Shown: piece after piece, positions 11,325 to 21,088 of the stretch
Numbering within the stretch: the stretch's first letter is position 1
Layout: each line of letters opens with the position of its first letter
Assembly (NCBI GenBank): GCA_022570795.1
Contig: JAKUDP010000023.1
Coordinates: 434,001-498,000 of the forward strand
Origin: Sphaerulina vaccinii
Lineage: Eukaryota > Ascomycota > Dothideomycetes > Mycosphaerellales > Mycosphaerellaceae
Direction of reading: 5' to 3'
Length of the DNA: 64,000 nucleotides
The notes under the pieces: model-generated
The model's input: only the letters and a program-made list of their open reading frames with translations
What the model was told of the DNA's origin: nothing
Databases searched by the model: none
Made by a program: the position numbers and the translations under genes

Positions 11325-12270
11325 ATGGCGCCAACGACTGATCACGATCCTGCTCGACGAAGAATCATCGACTACTTCAACTCAACGACCTTCGAGAGCC
11401 ACGTACAGGATTTGATCAAAGAATGGCACATACCAGGCTTCGCCATAGCGATAGTACAAGACCAAGAGATTGCTTCGGCAGGCTTCGGATATGCCACGCT
11501 TGAACCTCACGTGCCATGCACGGCGGATACACTCTTCGATATCGCCTCCTCGTCGAAGTCATTGACTGCTGCCTCGATAGGTTTGCTTGTGCAGAATAAC
11601 GCGGACTATCCAGAGGTGCAATGGAATGCGAAGATGAGCGAGCTACTGCCTGAGGACTTCATCATGTCAGAGGAGAGCTATACCAAGGAAGTCACTGTCG
11701 AGGACATTCTTAGCCATCGCAGTGGTCTACCCAGGTCAGTAAGATTAGCAACGCGATAGAAGGGAAACTGATCTCTCAACTAGTCATGACGATACATACT
11801 TTGGCTGCCGAAGCTCGCAGCCAGACACGCCCAAATCAGTGACCAGAAACCTACGGAACCTTTCAATTAGTGCTCCAATACGATCGAGATACCAATACTG
11901 CAACCAGCTCTACACAGTAGCCACTCACCTCATCGAAACCTTGTCGAACACATCGTTCTCCTCATATCTTCAAACCTCTTTCTTCCAGCCACTAAACATG
12001 CAAGATACATACCTCCAGCCCAGCGCCGTCTACGCTGCAGATAAAGAACATCGTCTCGCACTACCATGCAAGTGGGACTCAGAAACCCAATCTTTCACAC
12101 TCATCCCAGTACAAGAAACTCCGGAATCTCAAGGCGCCGGCTCCATTCAAACTTCCGTCAACGATTACATCAAATGGGTGAAAGCCCTCCTACACCAAGA
12201 ATCCCCCATCTCTCCAGAACTCTATCGAGGTCTCACACGAATACGAATAGTCATTTCTTTCATCCAATGA
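11325..12270 (+). pseudogene. C-terminally truncated serine beta-lactamase-like hydrolase
   Basis: Two exons: 11325-11734 and 11784-12270, leaving 298 aa. The family (beta-lactamase / penicillin-binding-protein-like hydrolases, often called AmpC-like in fungi) includes esterases and peptidases. The nucleophile motif SxxK is Ser75-Ser-Ser-Lys78 and the second motif YxN is Tyr175-Cys-Asn177. The frame then ends abruptly at about the point where the family normally continues for 150-250 more residues, including the third (HxG/KTG-like) motif. That end lies inside the end of the opposite-strand CmcJ-like fragment, so the loss looks like a rearrangement breakpoint near 12240-12260 and not a simple nonsense mutation. 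The remaining protein is probably inactive. Confidence 0.7.
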
Positions 12271-12781
12271 CGCACAGAACCTCTGCCTCCTAGCGCAGTG
12301 GAATCACAATGTGGGATAAGTATAAGTTGTCCCGGAGTTGGCTTGTGCCACCCCTTCTGAGCCATGACATTGTCTTTCGGAGAGTCTTCGACATCTTTGT
12401 GCCCTTTCCAGGTCGCTGATTGGAGGAAGTCCGATGGAGGCGTGCCACCTCGACATGTACTGTTCGTTATCAAGACTGATGTACAGCCTGTTACGTTCTT
12501 TACCAGTTCTTCGACTTCTGGATAGTAAACGTCCTTTAGAATCTCTGGGTCCTCGAAGTCGTCTCTGTCTTGAAGCTTGGATGTATGGTGGACTGCTGTG
12601 AAGCCATGGCTGATCATGAACGTTCGTGCTTTGTTGTAGTCCGGAACTGCATCTTCATTGAGCACTTCAGTGCGGAAGTCGAAGAGTGGGAACTGCAATT
12701 TGACAGTCTCTTTCGGCTTGGGCGGTATCATGTAGGGCCGGGTCAAAGGATCTGTATGTGGTTCATCATCGAGAACGGGAA
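12222..12781 (-). pseudogene. Truncated CmcJ-like (GA4 desaturase / AsaB-type) oxygenase fragment
   Basis: The minus-strand frame holds family-like blocks: DFRTEV, HGFTAVHHTS, an EVEELVKNVTG helix and the IPHCDSTALGGRGSVRHW segment, which I read as the metal-binding H-x-D region of the fungal CmcJ/GA4-desaturase-like family. Full proteins of this family run on for another 100-150 residues with an IINVWRP-type block. Here the frame stops about 15 codons after VRHW, exactly where the opposite-strand beta-lactamase-like gene also stops. The 5' side probably begins with an acceptor (CTTTCACAG) at about 12782, and no convincing first exon was found upstream. Both ends are therefore incomplete. The family call is from memory of motifs. 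Confidence 0.55.
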
Positions 12782-13128
12782 CTGTGAAAGTGCCAGAAGA
12801 GGCACAACTGCTTCGCCGATAGATCCAATATCGATTGCCAGTGCCTGAACTCTTGTATTAGGTGGTTGTTGGACTGGGAATCCAAGTGTCTCGGTGCCTA
12901 TTGATAATGATCTCAGCTCGAAGGATCTGTGAGTAAGCATTGATCTGCAACCGAATGGTATGTTGGTATGTGCGATATCGGTGAGATGCTGGTAACTGAC
13001 AGAAGTCAATGTGCAAGATAAATTCCGACAGTTCATATACCATTGCAGTGATTACAGAAATCAACGCCCGTCTCAAACCGTGCTAGCATGTCCATAACGC
13101 CCAGCCATCGACCACTTCCACCTTCAGC

Positions 13129-13558
13129 TCACTTCAAGCTAGCTCTGACTGACAAGATAATCTGTCCTTCAGGCTGTGTGTAGCAGCCGTTCGTGTCTAC
13201 AGTCTGCGAATAATGTTAGCCGCTCACTCTGCAACACTGTGGCCAGATGTCGTACCAGATATGGGTTGTTGCATCCTTCTCCGGAAAACAGTTCGATCGA
13301 ATAGCTGCTCGCTGAGTCCTGTGCGACCTGTAGACTTTGCCAGTTGTATAAGCCAGTGCCTACACATTCTCCCGGATAGGATGGGCCTTCTGAGCTGTAG
13401 ACGAATGTTGCTCTGTTTGCAGTCCCGTCGACGCCACAGCCATTTTCCCAGAAGGTGACGAGTAGTGGGTCGTCCCTTGGGTTTCGCTCAGACACGATTG
13501 GGGAAGCGCCCACGAAGGCGATAGAGGCCGACGCTGCGAGGAGGAAAGCTGTGTGCAT
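13129..13558 (-). CDS. Small secreted protein, 4 Cys
   Basis: Two exons: 13558-13256 and 13203-13129, with a 52-nt intron (GTACGA...TCGCAG); 125 aa. Without splicing, the frame runs on through the intron to a different tail. The spliced form gives a fourth cysteine (TNGCYTQ) and a short polar C-terminus. The signal peptide is MHTAFLLAASASIAFVGASP. A short propeptide-like ERNPRDD follows. The cysteines lie in NGCG, GECV, EGCN and NGCY, enough for two disulfides. No domain is recognised. The ATG was chosen over an upstream in-frame GTG. A TATATAA element lies about 125 bases upstream. It is a candidate secreted effector-type protein by size and composition only. Confidence 0.68.
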
Positions 13559-13680
13559 TTTGGCTTTGGGTTGAGAAGACACTCGGGACTTCTGAGTCGA
13601 AAGGGTGGTAAGTGCTGCTGGGCTGGAAAGATAGTTGAATACTTCAGAGCACTAAGCGACTGTGGAAGGGACCCGAAGCT

Positions 13681-13687
13681 TTATATA
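13681..13687 (-). promoter_or_regulatory. TATA-box-like element of the small secreted protein gene
   Basis: TATATAA on the minus strand, about 125 bases before the start codon at 13558. Confidence 0.4.
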
Positions 13688-14316
13688 TCTTTCGATGCAG
13701 TTCAGCTCGTCCTTACGACGTGTTGGTGAATACAATATCTGCGTCATGGGGACAAAGCTGCTCTCATTCAGGCTGCTCAGTATTTGAACATGCTCAGCTC
13801 TGTGCCGATCGCTGGGGAAGGATCTCATTCGCGGATGGTCTGCACTGTCCGGCCAAGTCTCGCTAGCGAGGGACCTCATGCGGGATCCAGACCAGGCATG
13901 TTCGTTGGAACAGGAGGAAGGTCTGCATTGCTGCCATAGCCGGCAATGCCACAGGTGCCCGTGCAGTGAGCGATCTTGACGACTTGTATGGGCTGGCTAC
14001 GAGGCTACGGAAATCTTGACGTAGTATGTTCAAGAGAGGAGCTTGACGTTATGAGCAGTAAATCGCACACATCTTCTAGACAAAGGACACGATAGTAGTT
14101 GTTGAGGTCGAGAAGATTGAAGGAGAAGAAAGGAGGTCGAGTTCTAGAATTACGAGAATCTTGAGCCTTGGCGTCTGGCGTGATGTCGCACCACCTCTGC
14201 CTCCCACCACCTCGCCTCCATCTCAACAACACCATCATCACCATCTTTCTCATCTCTCTTTCAGCACCATAGTACCAGTTTCAGTGCCCAGAGTGGCTAC
14301 GCTGTTCTACCTCTAC

Positions 14317-14775
14317 TCAGGCAGAAAGCAATTCGTCCAATGGCACTCGCGTTGCGACCCCATTCGCGTCCACAGTCATCACCTTACAACGACGCTCCTG
14401 GAGATGAGTGTCTCGACCTTTCTCCCTCAAGAACTCTTGGCCGCACCGCGGACACTTCGGCTTTGCGTACCGACGAGCCTTCTCTCTGCAATGTCTGAGA
14501 TAGTTGCTCTTATTGGTAAAACTTCGACCTCTGCAGCCGTGTAGCCAACAGAGGATGGGATGGCCTCTCCCAGCAGTGGAGTCGGGACGTCCGCAGTTAC
14601 TCGTCAGCGTATGTAGTCGAGCAGTCTGCGTACTGGAGGCCATGCTATCGACCAGTGATTGCGCGATGAAGCGGTCAATATCTCCTTCGTCGTTCTCCGA
14701 AAGGCCAGCTGGAGATTGCAATCATGATGGTAGAGGTTGCGTCGGCACTTTTGGAACTCCGGATACTGAAGCCAT
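14317..14775 (-). CDS. Two-finger C2H2 zinc-finger protein with in-frame TGA near its start
   Basis: The frame from ATG at 14775 reads 17 codons, meets TGA at 14724-14722, then stays open for 134 codons. From the first internal ATG after the stop (codon 27 of the open part) a protein of about 108 aa can be made. It holds two zinc-binding units: CWLHGCRGRSFTNKSNYLRHC, and CPRCGQEFLREKGRDTHLQERRC, whose last ligand is Cys. The spacing fits fungal C2H2-type DNA-binding proteins. Reading through the TGA gives a continuous Ser/Pro-rich N-terminus, so the upstream ATG may be the ancestral start. Possible explanations are a nonsense mutation, use of the internal start, or an error in the sequence. 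No splice pair removes the TGA in frame. Confidence 0.5.
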
Positions 14776-16109
14776 TAGATGATTATTGGCGTGAAGTCGA
14801 TTGTGATTCAGCATCGGCATACTGTTCGAGTACTAGGACGAGTCAAAGCTGCCACGATAATGATGCTGCAACGCGCAAGTTGCATCTCTCTCCGTGATGC
14901 CTGCAGTATTACGAGGTATTTCGTCTTCAGGCGGGACGTTACTCGAAGAGGGTATCAATGCTGTTGATGGTGGGCCGGGACTTGGTCGTCAAGATCAGAA
15001 GAATGGCCTGAGCATTAGAGAAGTCCGCGCCTGCGCCTTTGGACATGCCATGCTCTGCATGTTAGGGTTGCTTCGCATGGTAGGGCACATTCTCTATGAT
15101 GCTGTCCACGTCCATGGTCTCGCGTCCAGTTCCTTTCCAGTATCGAGAGGATCAACAAGCTATTAAGGAACAAACACTACAGTACACTTACGCAGCTGAT
15201 CACTGCAACATGCTAGAAGTTCGCACGCCGTTGTTACATAGCGCGGCTGTAGCACAACCACATGCCACGCACGCGACGAACGAGAGGTTGTGATGGGCCG
15301 CCAAGCGGATCATCGAACACTACAATTCGCAGGATTGGAGGCCAAGAAGGATCGTCCTATAACAAAATGGAGGCAAAGCCATTGAAAGCTCTTTGGAAGA
15401 CTGCTTCTGAGCGGGACCGACGAGAACCGAATGGCACATTGCCATGATCGCGGCTTGGCCTCGACTGAGAAAAGCTTCCCTCGGAACATCACTTTCAACT
15501 GAGTGTAGCATCTGGTGATCGAGCAAATTGGTGCACCAGATCAGTCAAAGGCGAGTGCCAACGCGCATCGTTCCTGCCCAGATTCTCTGGATCATGAGAC
15601 ATCGTACCTGGGTAGCCGTGCTGATGGGTCCCACGTGTAGTTCACGTTGTCACGATGCAGACGCGACCTCGAAAAGCTTGCCGATCATATCCTCCTGCGG
15701 CAAGGCGGTAGGCTGAGAGCTTGGTTAGCTTGCATATAGCCAAGACTTGGCATGTGCTGGTTCATGACATACGGTATCCTTGGCAGACGCTCACTCTGCT
15801 CACTCTGGAGATCGACAAATGTCTCTTGGCTCCGCGGCACGGCTCATCAGCTTCGTACCGGTACAGTGGCCCACGGCACATGTTCCCCATCATACTATCC
15901 TATGCCTCACGTAGCTTCAACGACTTGCTTCGTGTGATCAAAGCACAGGCACTTGGACTGGTGATGATCAGCCTTGATCAACGGCATCGTCAGTGATGTA
16001 ATGTAACGAGGTAAGTGATACTCGACAGAACACTGACCTGCTTGTTGTGCCTCCTCTAGACCTGCACTTCTCAGGTTACTGCCGTCACTCCTAGCACTTT
16101 CAGACCACC
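14776..16109. other. Intergenic, 1.3 kb
   Basis: Only short overlapping open frames on both strands, none with motifs or good starts. I see nothing that I can call a gene. Confidence 0.5.
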
Positions 16110-17074
16110 ATGTCGAACACTACCAGCTGCCAGAACATCATAGGTGGCTCCATCGTCCTGAACACTACTGGAACACGTGTGTGTGGTCTCCAAAGCTCAT
16201 CGAACTCAACCCTCCTCGAGTCCTGTTGCAATGGCACAACTCTCCAAGACTACGGCTGCAGCACTCAGTACTGCGATACGAATATGGCGATACGACCATT
16301 TGCTGAATGCATTTTACAAGCTTCGAATAGCTCCTCCATCCTGCCACTCGGAGTCTTCTGTCAGGACGGAGTCACAGGCAACAATACTGAGCAGATACCT
16401 AGGACATCGGCAGGAAGCCCTAGCATCACCAGCTCTTTTGGCCTCCGAGCGCTGTCCTGGGGCCTGCTGTTGAGCTTCGTTCTCTGTGCTCAAGGCTCCA
16501 GTGCGCCGACTCTTACTCGGCGACAAGATAGCTCTACTGTGGACTCCTGCTCCATCGAGATAACTAGGAATTACACCACGACTAGGAACAACTCAATCGC
16601 TGTCACTGGCAGGTTCTCGTGCGGAGAATCATTCTGTCCCATGTCCATACCTATCGACACAGGGATGTCTAAGAACAATTGCACAATCAATGGAAATTCA
16701 GCAGCCGAGTCAGAGTTCAATACGTTCTTTGGAAGATTGGAAACTATGACCGGACGCAAGTTTCCAGCTATGAGTGGCGTGCAGCTCAGCTATGGATTCG
16801 TTGCTGCGCCAGGAGCCTATTCTATGGCCTTCACGCCCTACGCAGTGAGTACATACATTGTCTGCTGATATAATGTCTTTACGATACTGACAGTGACCGA
16901 CAGTGGTGTGCTAGTCTTATGACGAACTGCTCCGACATTGGTGGAAGTGGGAATGGTACTCGCACTGTCGGAGCGTGTGGGCCATTGGTCGTTTCTGACT
17001 CGAACGAGTCTAGTCGCAATGGCCAGAACGGAGATGTGATCCAGGGCATAATCTCACAGGTTATGACCGATTAG
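16110..17074 (+). CDS. Two-part cysteine-rich protein with internal hydrophobic segment
   Basis: Two exons: 16110-16844 and 16904-17074; 301 aa. The donor is GTGAGT and the acceptor ACCGACAG. Residues 1 to about 105 form a Cys/Asn-rich domain (VCGL, ESCCNGT, YGCSTQYCD, AECI, FCQDG) of a kind known from small fungal proteins that end in a hydrophobic tail. A hydrophobic stretch (about residues 117-131) follows. After a KEX2-like TRRQ site comes a second cysteine-containing domain with SCGESFCP, YGFVAAPG and WCASLMTNC, the last crossing the splice. The middle therefore reads both as a GPI/tail signal for the first domain and as a signal peptide for the second. There is no N-terminal signal peptide. 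It may be one type II membrane protein or a fusion. Function unknown. Confidence 0.65.
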
Positions 17075-18244
17075 TTCAAAGCGCAAAAATATCACTGTGG
17101 GAGAGCACATGACACTCGATGCTGAAGCGATGAGCACAACAGCGCGTTCATCTGTAATAACAACGTGTATCTATACTGCTATTGAAGCAATGCACAAGAT
17201 TGATCACTTACATGGCGAAGAACTGATCAGCCATACAGATCGGGACCGACATCTATGTTTGAAGGCATCATCTGACATCATGCCAGAGCATAACAACTCG
17301 TGCATACCAGCATCGACGTAAGTACATCGACGATATCTTACAAGACGGCTTTGCATTACTTTCTGCCAAGCTTGCATTAAATCCATACGCTAATCCCTCA
17401 AGCCAGATCCTTCGGGCAAGATGTGAGAACGCACTATGTATGAAGATCGGGCTTGGCATGATGTTGGTATGATCCTCGAAACAGGAAGATCTGCTTCAAG
17501 TCCATGGAGCTGATATTCGATTAGCCCGATGTGGACGAGCATAAGTGGCGTGTTATCAGGCTTCAGAAGACCTCCTCTTCAAATGCTTCAATCGATCGAT
17601 TCGGGCTATGTAGATGTGCTAGCTTCGACACCATGGCGACGAGGAAATGTTCTGTACTGCAAAGATGTCTCGGAGCAATAATGCTATGGGTCTGGAACTG
17701 TACTTCTTGTAGCCCATAGTCTCTCAGATGACGTGTCTTTTCACGGAGACTATTGTCAAGATGGCATGCGAGTAGGGCCGTGTTCTGGTACGTTGACGTA
17801 TAAGACCGCTTGCTGTAGATCTTCAACTATGTCAACGTCAGATCTCGCTGTGGGGTTCCTGCTGATCGCCAGCTTCTCCCTAGCACCTTGAACACATAGG
17901 CTTTGCGTACTGCACTTTAGGTGAAGCTAGCTCCTTCGTGCCATGTGTCCGCCACGCTCTCTCTTGCTTTACCTAGTCTCTGTATTCTTGGGTCACATCG
18001 GTAGACAATGTGGCATGTTGTTGGTGGACTTCAGGTGGGATGATGACCTAGGAGTTAGTATGAACTTCTGAGATCTTCATATCTTGGCAGTAGTATGAGC
18101 TTTCAGTCGTCATTGACGACATCGTGAGCGATCATGTCCGCGCGCTGAAAATGATATATAACAACTCACGAGGTAGTTCCGACAAGCCCTCAGTCACCAA
18201 CATCACCCATCTTCAGACTCTCACTCCATCCTCACAACGCTACC
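17075..18244. other. Intergenic, 1.2 kb
   Basis: No gene supported. The right end is the promoter of the next secreted-protein gene, with a TATATAA element. Confidence 0.5.
18155..18161 (+). promoter_or_regulatory. TATA-box-like element
   Basis: TATATAA lies about 90 bases before the start codon at 18245. Sequence match only. Confidence 0.45.
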
Positions 18245-19413
18245 ATGGCGATCAACACCATCCTCCCAGTGGTGCTGGGCTTCCTGGCCGTCGGCAGTCT
18301 TGCTCAAGCACCCATGGGTCTTTGCACAGGCTCAGATTGCGGCTACTGTCCTAACTCGGTAACGACAGCTGGCACAGGATATCCAGCATGTGTTGTCTAC
18401 GACCGAGACACTGTTCTTGGAGGCTCTGCTGGGGAGTATCAACAAACGGAGAACAGCGCCAGGAAGCAGATCTACTTTGACATTGGTAAGATTGATCCAG
18501 GAGCCAATAGCCCGAGACATGCTGACACTATGTAGCAACGCCGGACAACCCTGAGTGCAGATACATCGTGCGCAGCCCAGCAGGAGCACAAAGTAAGTGG
18601 CACCCAAGACTAGTGTCTGGTAATGGAGTCCGAAGCTAACATTCTTGCCTAGTCGAAAACTGCGGCGAACCAGTCGTGAGCTCCAAGGGAGGCCTTTGCG
18701 CTGCTCCAACCCTTGGCATCGACACCACCTTCATGGTCCAGTTCTGTTGCGGCAGTGGTGACTGTGGCTCAGCTGGAGTCCCATTCAAGAAGAGAGACGC
18801 CCTTTCCGCCGATACTGGCAGTGTGGTCTTCAGAGATACCGAGGACAATGTGATTGTGCCACACTCAGTCGGCGATGCCGCTGGCGATCTGATGGATGTG
18901 TTCATGGAAGACATGGGTCTCAACTCTTCGATCGCATACAAGACGATCACAGACTCCGGTGTGCCAATCTGGAAGATTGGGTACGGCGCAAAGCCAGTGG
19001 AGAAGCGCGCTTGCGACAGCTACACACCCAATGGAGGAGAATACTCGAAGACTGGCAGCATGTCGATGATCTTGACCGGCAGAATCTGTGGCGATGGCTC
19101 CAGCACCAGCTTGACCAACGAGAACAGTGTCAGTCAGACGACCACATTCGGTGCCTCGGTCAGCGACCCATTCGGCATCATCACTGCATCCACCGAGTTC
19201 TCATTCGAGGAGAGCGCCTCCCAGAGCTACACCTACATGTTCACCCCACCAACAGGACAGTGTGGCCGCGTCTCATGGACTCCATTCTTCTTGTGCACTG
19301 GTGGCACTATTGATGGATGTGATGGCGGACCTCAGACTGGAGAAGCTTGCACGGCGAAGAGGATTGACGAGAACCAGCTCGACGGCTCTTACTCCTTCCT
19401 GATTTCGGACTAG
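18245..19413 (+). CDS. Secreted cysteine-rich protein with Ser/Thr-alternating beta region
   Basis: Three exons: 18245-18485, 18536-18592 and 18653-19413; 352 aa. A signal peptide (MAINTILPVVLGFLAVGSLAQA) is followed by an N-terminal cysteine-rich domain (CTGSDCGYCP, ACVVYD, CRYIV, NCGEP, LCAAP, FCCGSGDCG). A KKR site comes near the end of that domain. The C-terminal half begins after a second KEX2-like EKRACDS site and contains a long stretch of alternating Ser/Thr and hydrophobic residues, ending in PTGQCGRVSWTPFF. This pattern resembles the membrane-insertion hairpin of aerolysin-like beta proteins, but that is my inference from pattern alone. No enzyme motif is seen. It could be a two-domain precursor cut by a KEX2 protease. 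Confidence 0.72.
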
Positions 19414-19924
19414 ACAACAGGATTTGTCCTTAGCCGAGCCAGCATCAGTTTGCCAGCTCGCGCACTTGTCTGCGAGACTTGACGAGATGAGTGGTATTCT
19501 GCCTCAGAAAGTGGCGAATTTCGACACGTTGGTGTAGAAAAGAGGAAGGGAAATGGAACTAAAGTGATATATGCATTTGCCATCAGCTAGCGCCCGCTCT
19601 GCCGTAGCCAATACGAGACACTGCCAAGATAATTGAAAAGATTGACCATTACGGTCCATCGTCCTGATCAGTTACATGACCGTAGTTGTGCATTTGACCG
19701 GTCAATCCTCTTTCGCAGGCGTTGTGTAGATGATCACGGCCTATGTTGAGGCAAGCTCATATCACCAAAGTCAGCATGCAGAAGTCATGGGACAGACGGG
19801 AAAGCCGTCAAAACAACACGCCCTTCGTGAGTCCTTCAAACATGCAGCATTGACAATCATCGCCTTGAGAGCTGTGTACGTCTAAGGCTTCCAGTTCAGA
19901 ACAAGAACAGCTCCGATAGCGACA
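19414..19924. other. Intergenic, 0.5 kb
   Basis: Between co-directional genes. It should hold the 3' UTR of the secreted protein and the promoter of the acetyltransferase. Around 19630-19705 there is a loose inverted pair, GACCATTACGGTC and GACCGGTC. Nothing else noted. Confidence 0.4.
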
Positions 19925-20404
19925 ATGGCCAGCTTCACGGTCACCCTAGTCGCGACTCGAGATGACCTGACAGAAACAATCACGCTCTTCAGGACATATG
20001 CCACATCACTGGGCATCGATCTGGCATTTCAAGACTTCGAGACTGAGATGGCATCCATGCCAGGCAAGTATGCTCCACCAACTGGAGCCCTGTTTCTAGC
20101 TCGCAATATTGGAGGCGAAGCTATTGGCTGCGTGGGTCTGCGGCCTCTGTCTCAAGATGGCCTCTGCGAGATGAAGCGATTGTACGTCGACCCGAAAGGA
20201 CGTGGTATGGGCGTTGGCAAAGTTCTGGCCGAGACTGTGGTCAAAGAAGCCACCAGGCTAGGATACGAAGCCATTGTGCTTGACACACTGGATTCCATGG
20301 TATCTGCGAGAGCTTTGTACAAGTCACTCGGCTTCATGGAGACAGAAGCATACTACGATACGCCTCTGAAGGATACACGCTTTCTCAAATTGGTCCTGCG
20401 ATGA
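19925..20404 (+). CDS. GNAT-family N-acetyltransferase
   Basis: Single exon, 159 aa, about the usual length of a single GNAT domain. GNAT enzymes move an acetyl group from acetyl-CoA to an amine. The pyrophosphate-binding motif A is CEMKRLYVDPKGRGMGVGK (the R/Q-x-x-G-x-G/A core is GRGMGVG). Beta-4/beta-5 strands with IGCVGLRPL precede it, and the C-terminal ARALYKSLGFMETEAYYDTP is a standard motif B end. The substrate cannot be told. It sits just before the cupin gene on the same strand, with no sign of shared transcription beyond closeness. Confidence 0.87.
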   Translation: MASFTVTLVATRDDLTETITLFRTYATSLGIDLAFQDFETEMASMPGKYAPPTGALFLARNIGGEAIGCVGLRPLSQDGLCEMKRLYVDPKGRGMGVGKVLAETVVKEATRLGYEAIVLDTLDSMVSARALYKSLGFMETEAYYDTPLKDTRFLKLVLR

Positions 20405-20550
20405 GACGACACAAATGCCGATGCTCGGTATCAGCTCCTGCGACATCGGTGGAGCTTGACGCGGAGCAGCTTGATGAGCTCACCTTCTTCTACACACCAA
20501 CACATCACAACCTCACATCAAGACCACAGGCCCAGGAGAAGACGGCAACC

Positions 20551-21003
20551 ATGCAACTCACACGCGCCGCCCACAAAGAAGACACACCTTCTCGCAAGCC
20601 CACAGAGACATTCACCGGCGATGTCCACATGGACCCGATCTTCAATGCATCGGACTGCATGGGCAACAACGTCTGCTTCACACCCGGAGCCAGAACATTC
20701 TGGCATACGCATGAACGAGGACAAATCCTTACAGTAACTATGGGTACTGGATTGATTTGCTCGAAAGGTCAGCCACCGAGGAAGTTGCAAGTGGGAGATG
20801 TTGTGCATATTCCTGGTGGTGAGACTCATTGGCATGGTGGGACTAGTACGACTATGATGGCTCATCAGGCGATTAGTTTGGGTAGTGAGTTGAAGACGAA
20901 TGTCTAAGATTGGAGAAATTTGCTAATTCGATGTGTAGAGACTTCGTGGCACGGGGAGCTTGATCAGAAAGAATATGAGGAGGCTCATAAGGTTGCTACG
21001 TAA
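20551..21003 (+). CDS. Small single-domain cupin protein
   Basis: Two exons: 20551-20881 and 20939-21003; 131 aa. The intron (GTAGTG...GTGTAG, 57 nt) restores a C-terminus that ends with ETSWHGELDQKEYEEAHKVAT, typical of this cupin family. Cupin motif 1 is WHTHERGQILTVTMGTG and motif 2 is GDVVHIPGGETHWHGG, so the metal ligands (three His and one Glu/Gln type) are in place. Relatives in bacteria and fungi are often annotated as carboxymuconolactone-decarboxylase-associated or quercetin-dioxygenase-like cupins, mostly without proven activity. An in-frame start at 20401 overlaps the preceding gene and is not used. Confidence 0.85.
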
Positions 21004-21088
21004 AATGCGCTCGAAATCAATGACTCTAGATCTATTCTATCACGTCTCCATAGTTCGAGGAATTTTTCAGCAGCTCAGTCAATGCCCC

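Noticed and set aside
12743..13036. Upstream minus-strand ORF as first exon of the CmcJ-like fragment
   Set aside because: I could not find a donor that joins it in frame to the conserved part, and its sequence does not resemble the family N-terminus.
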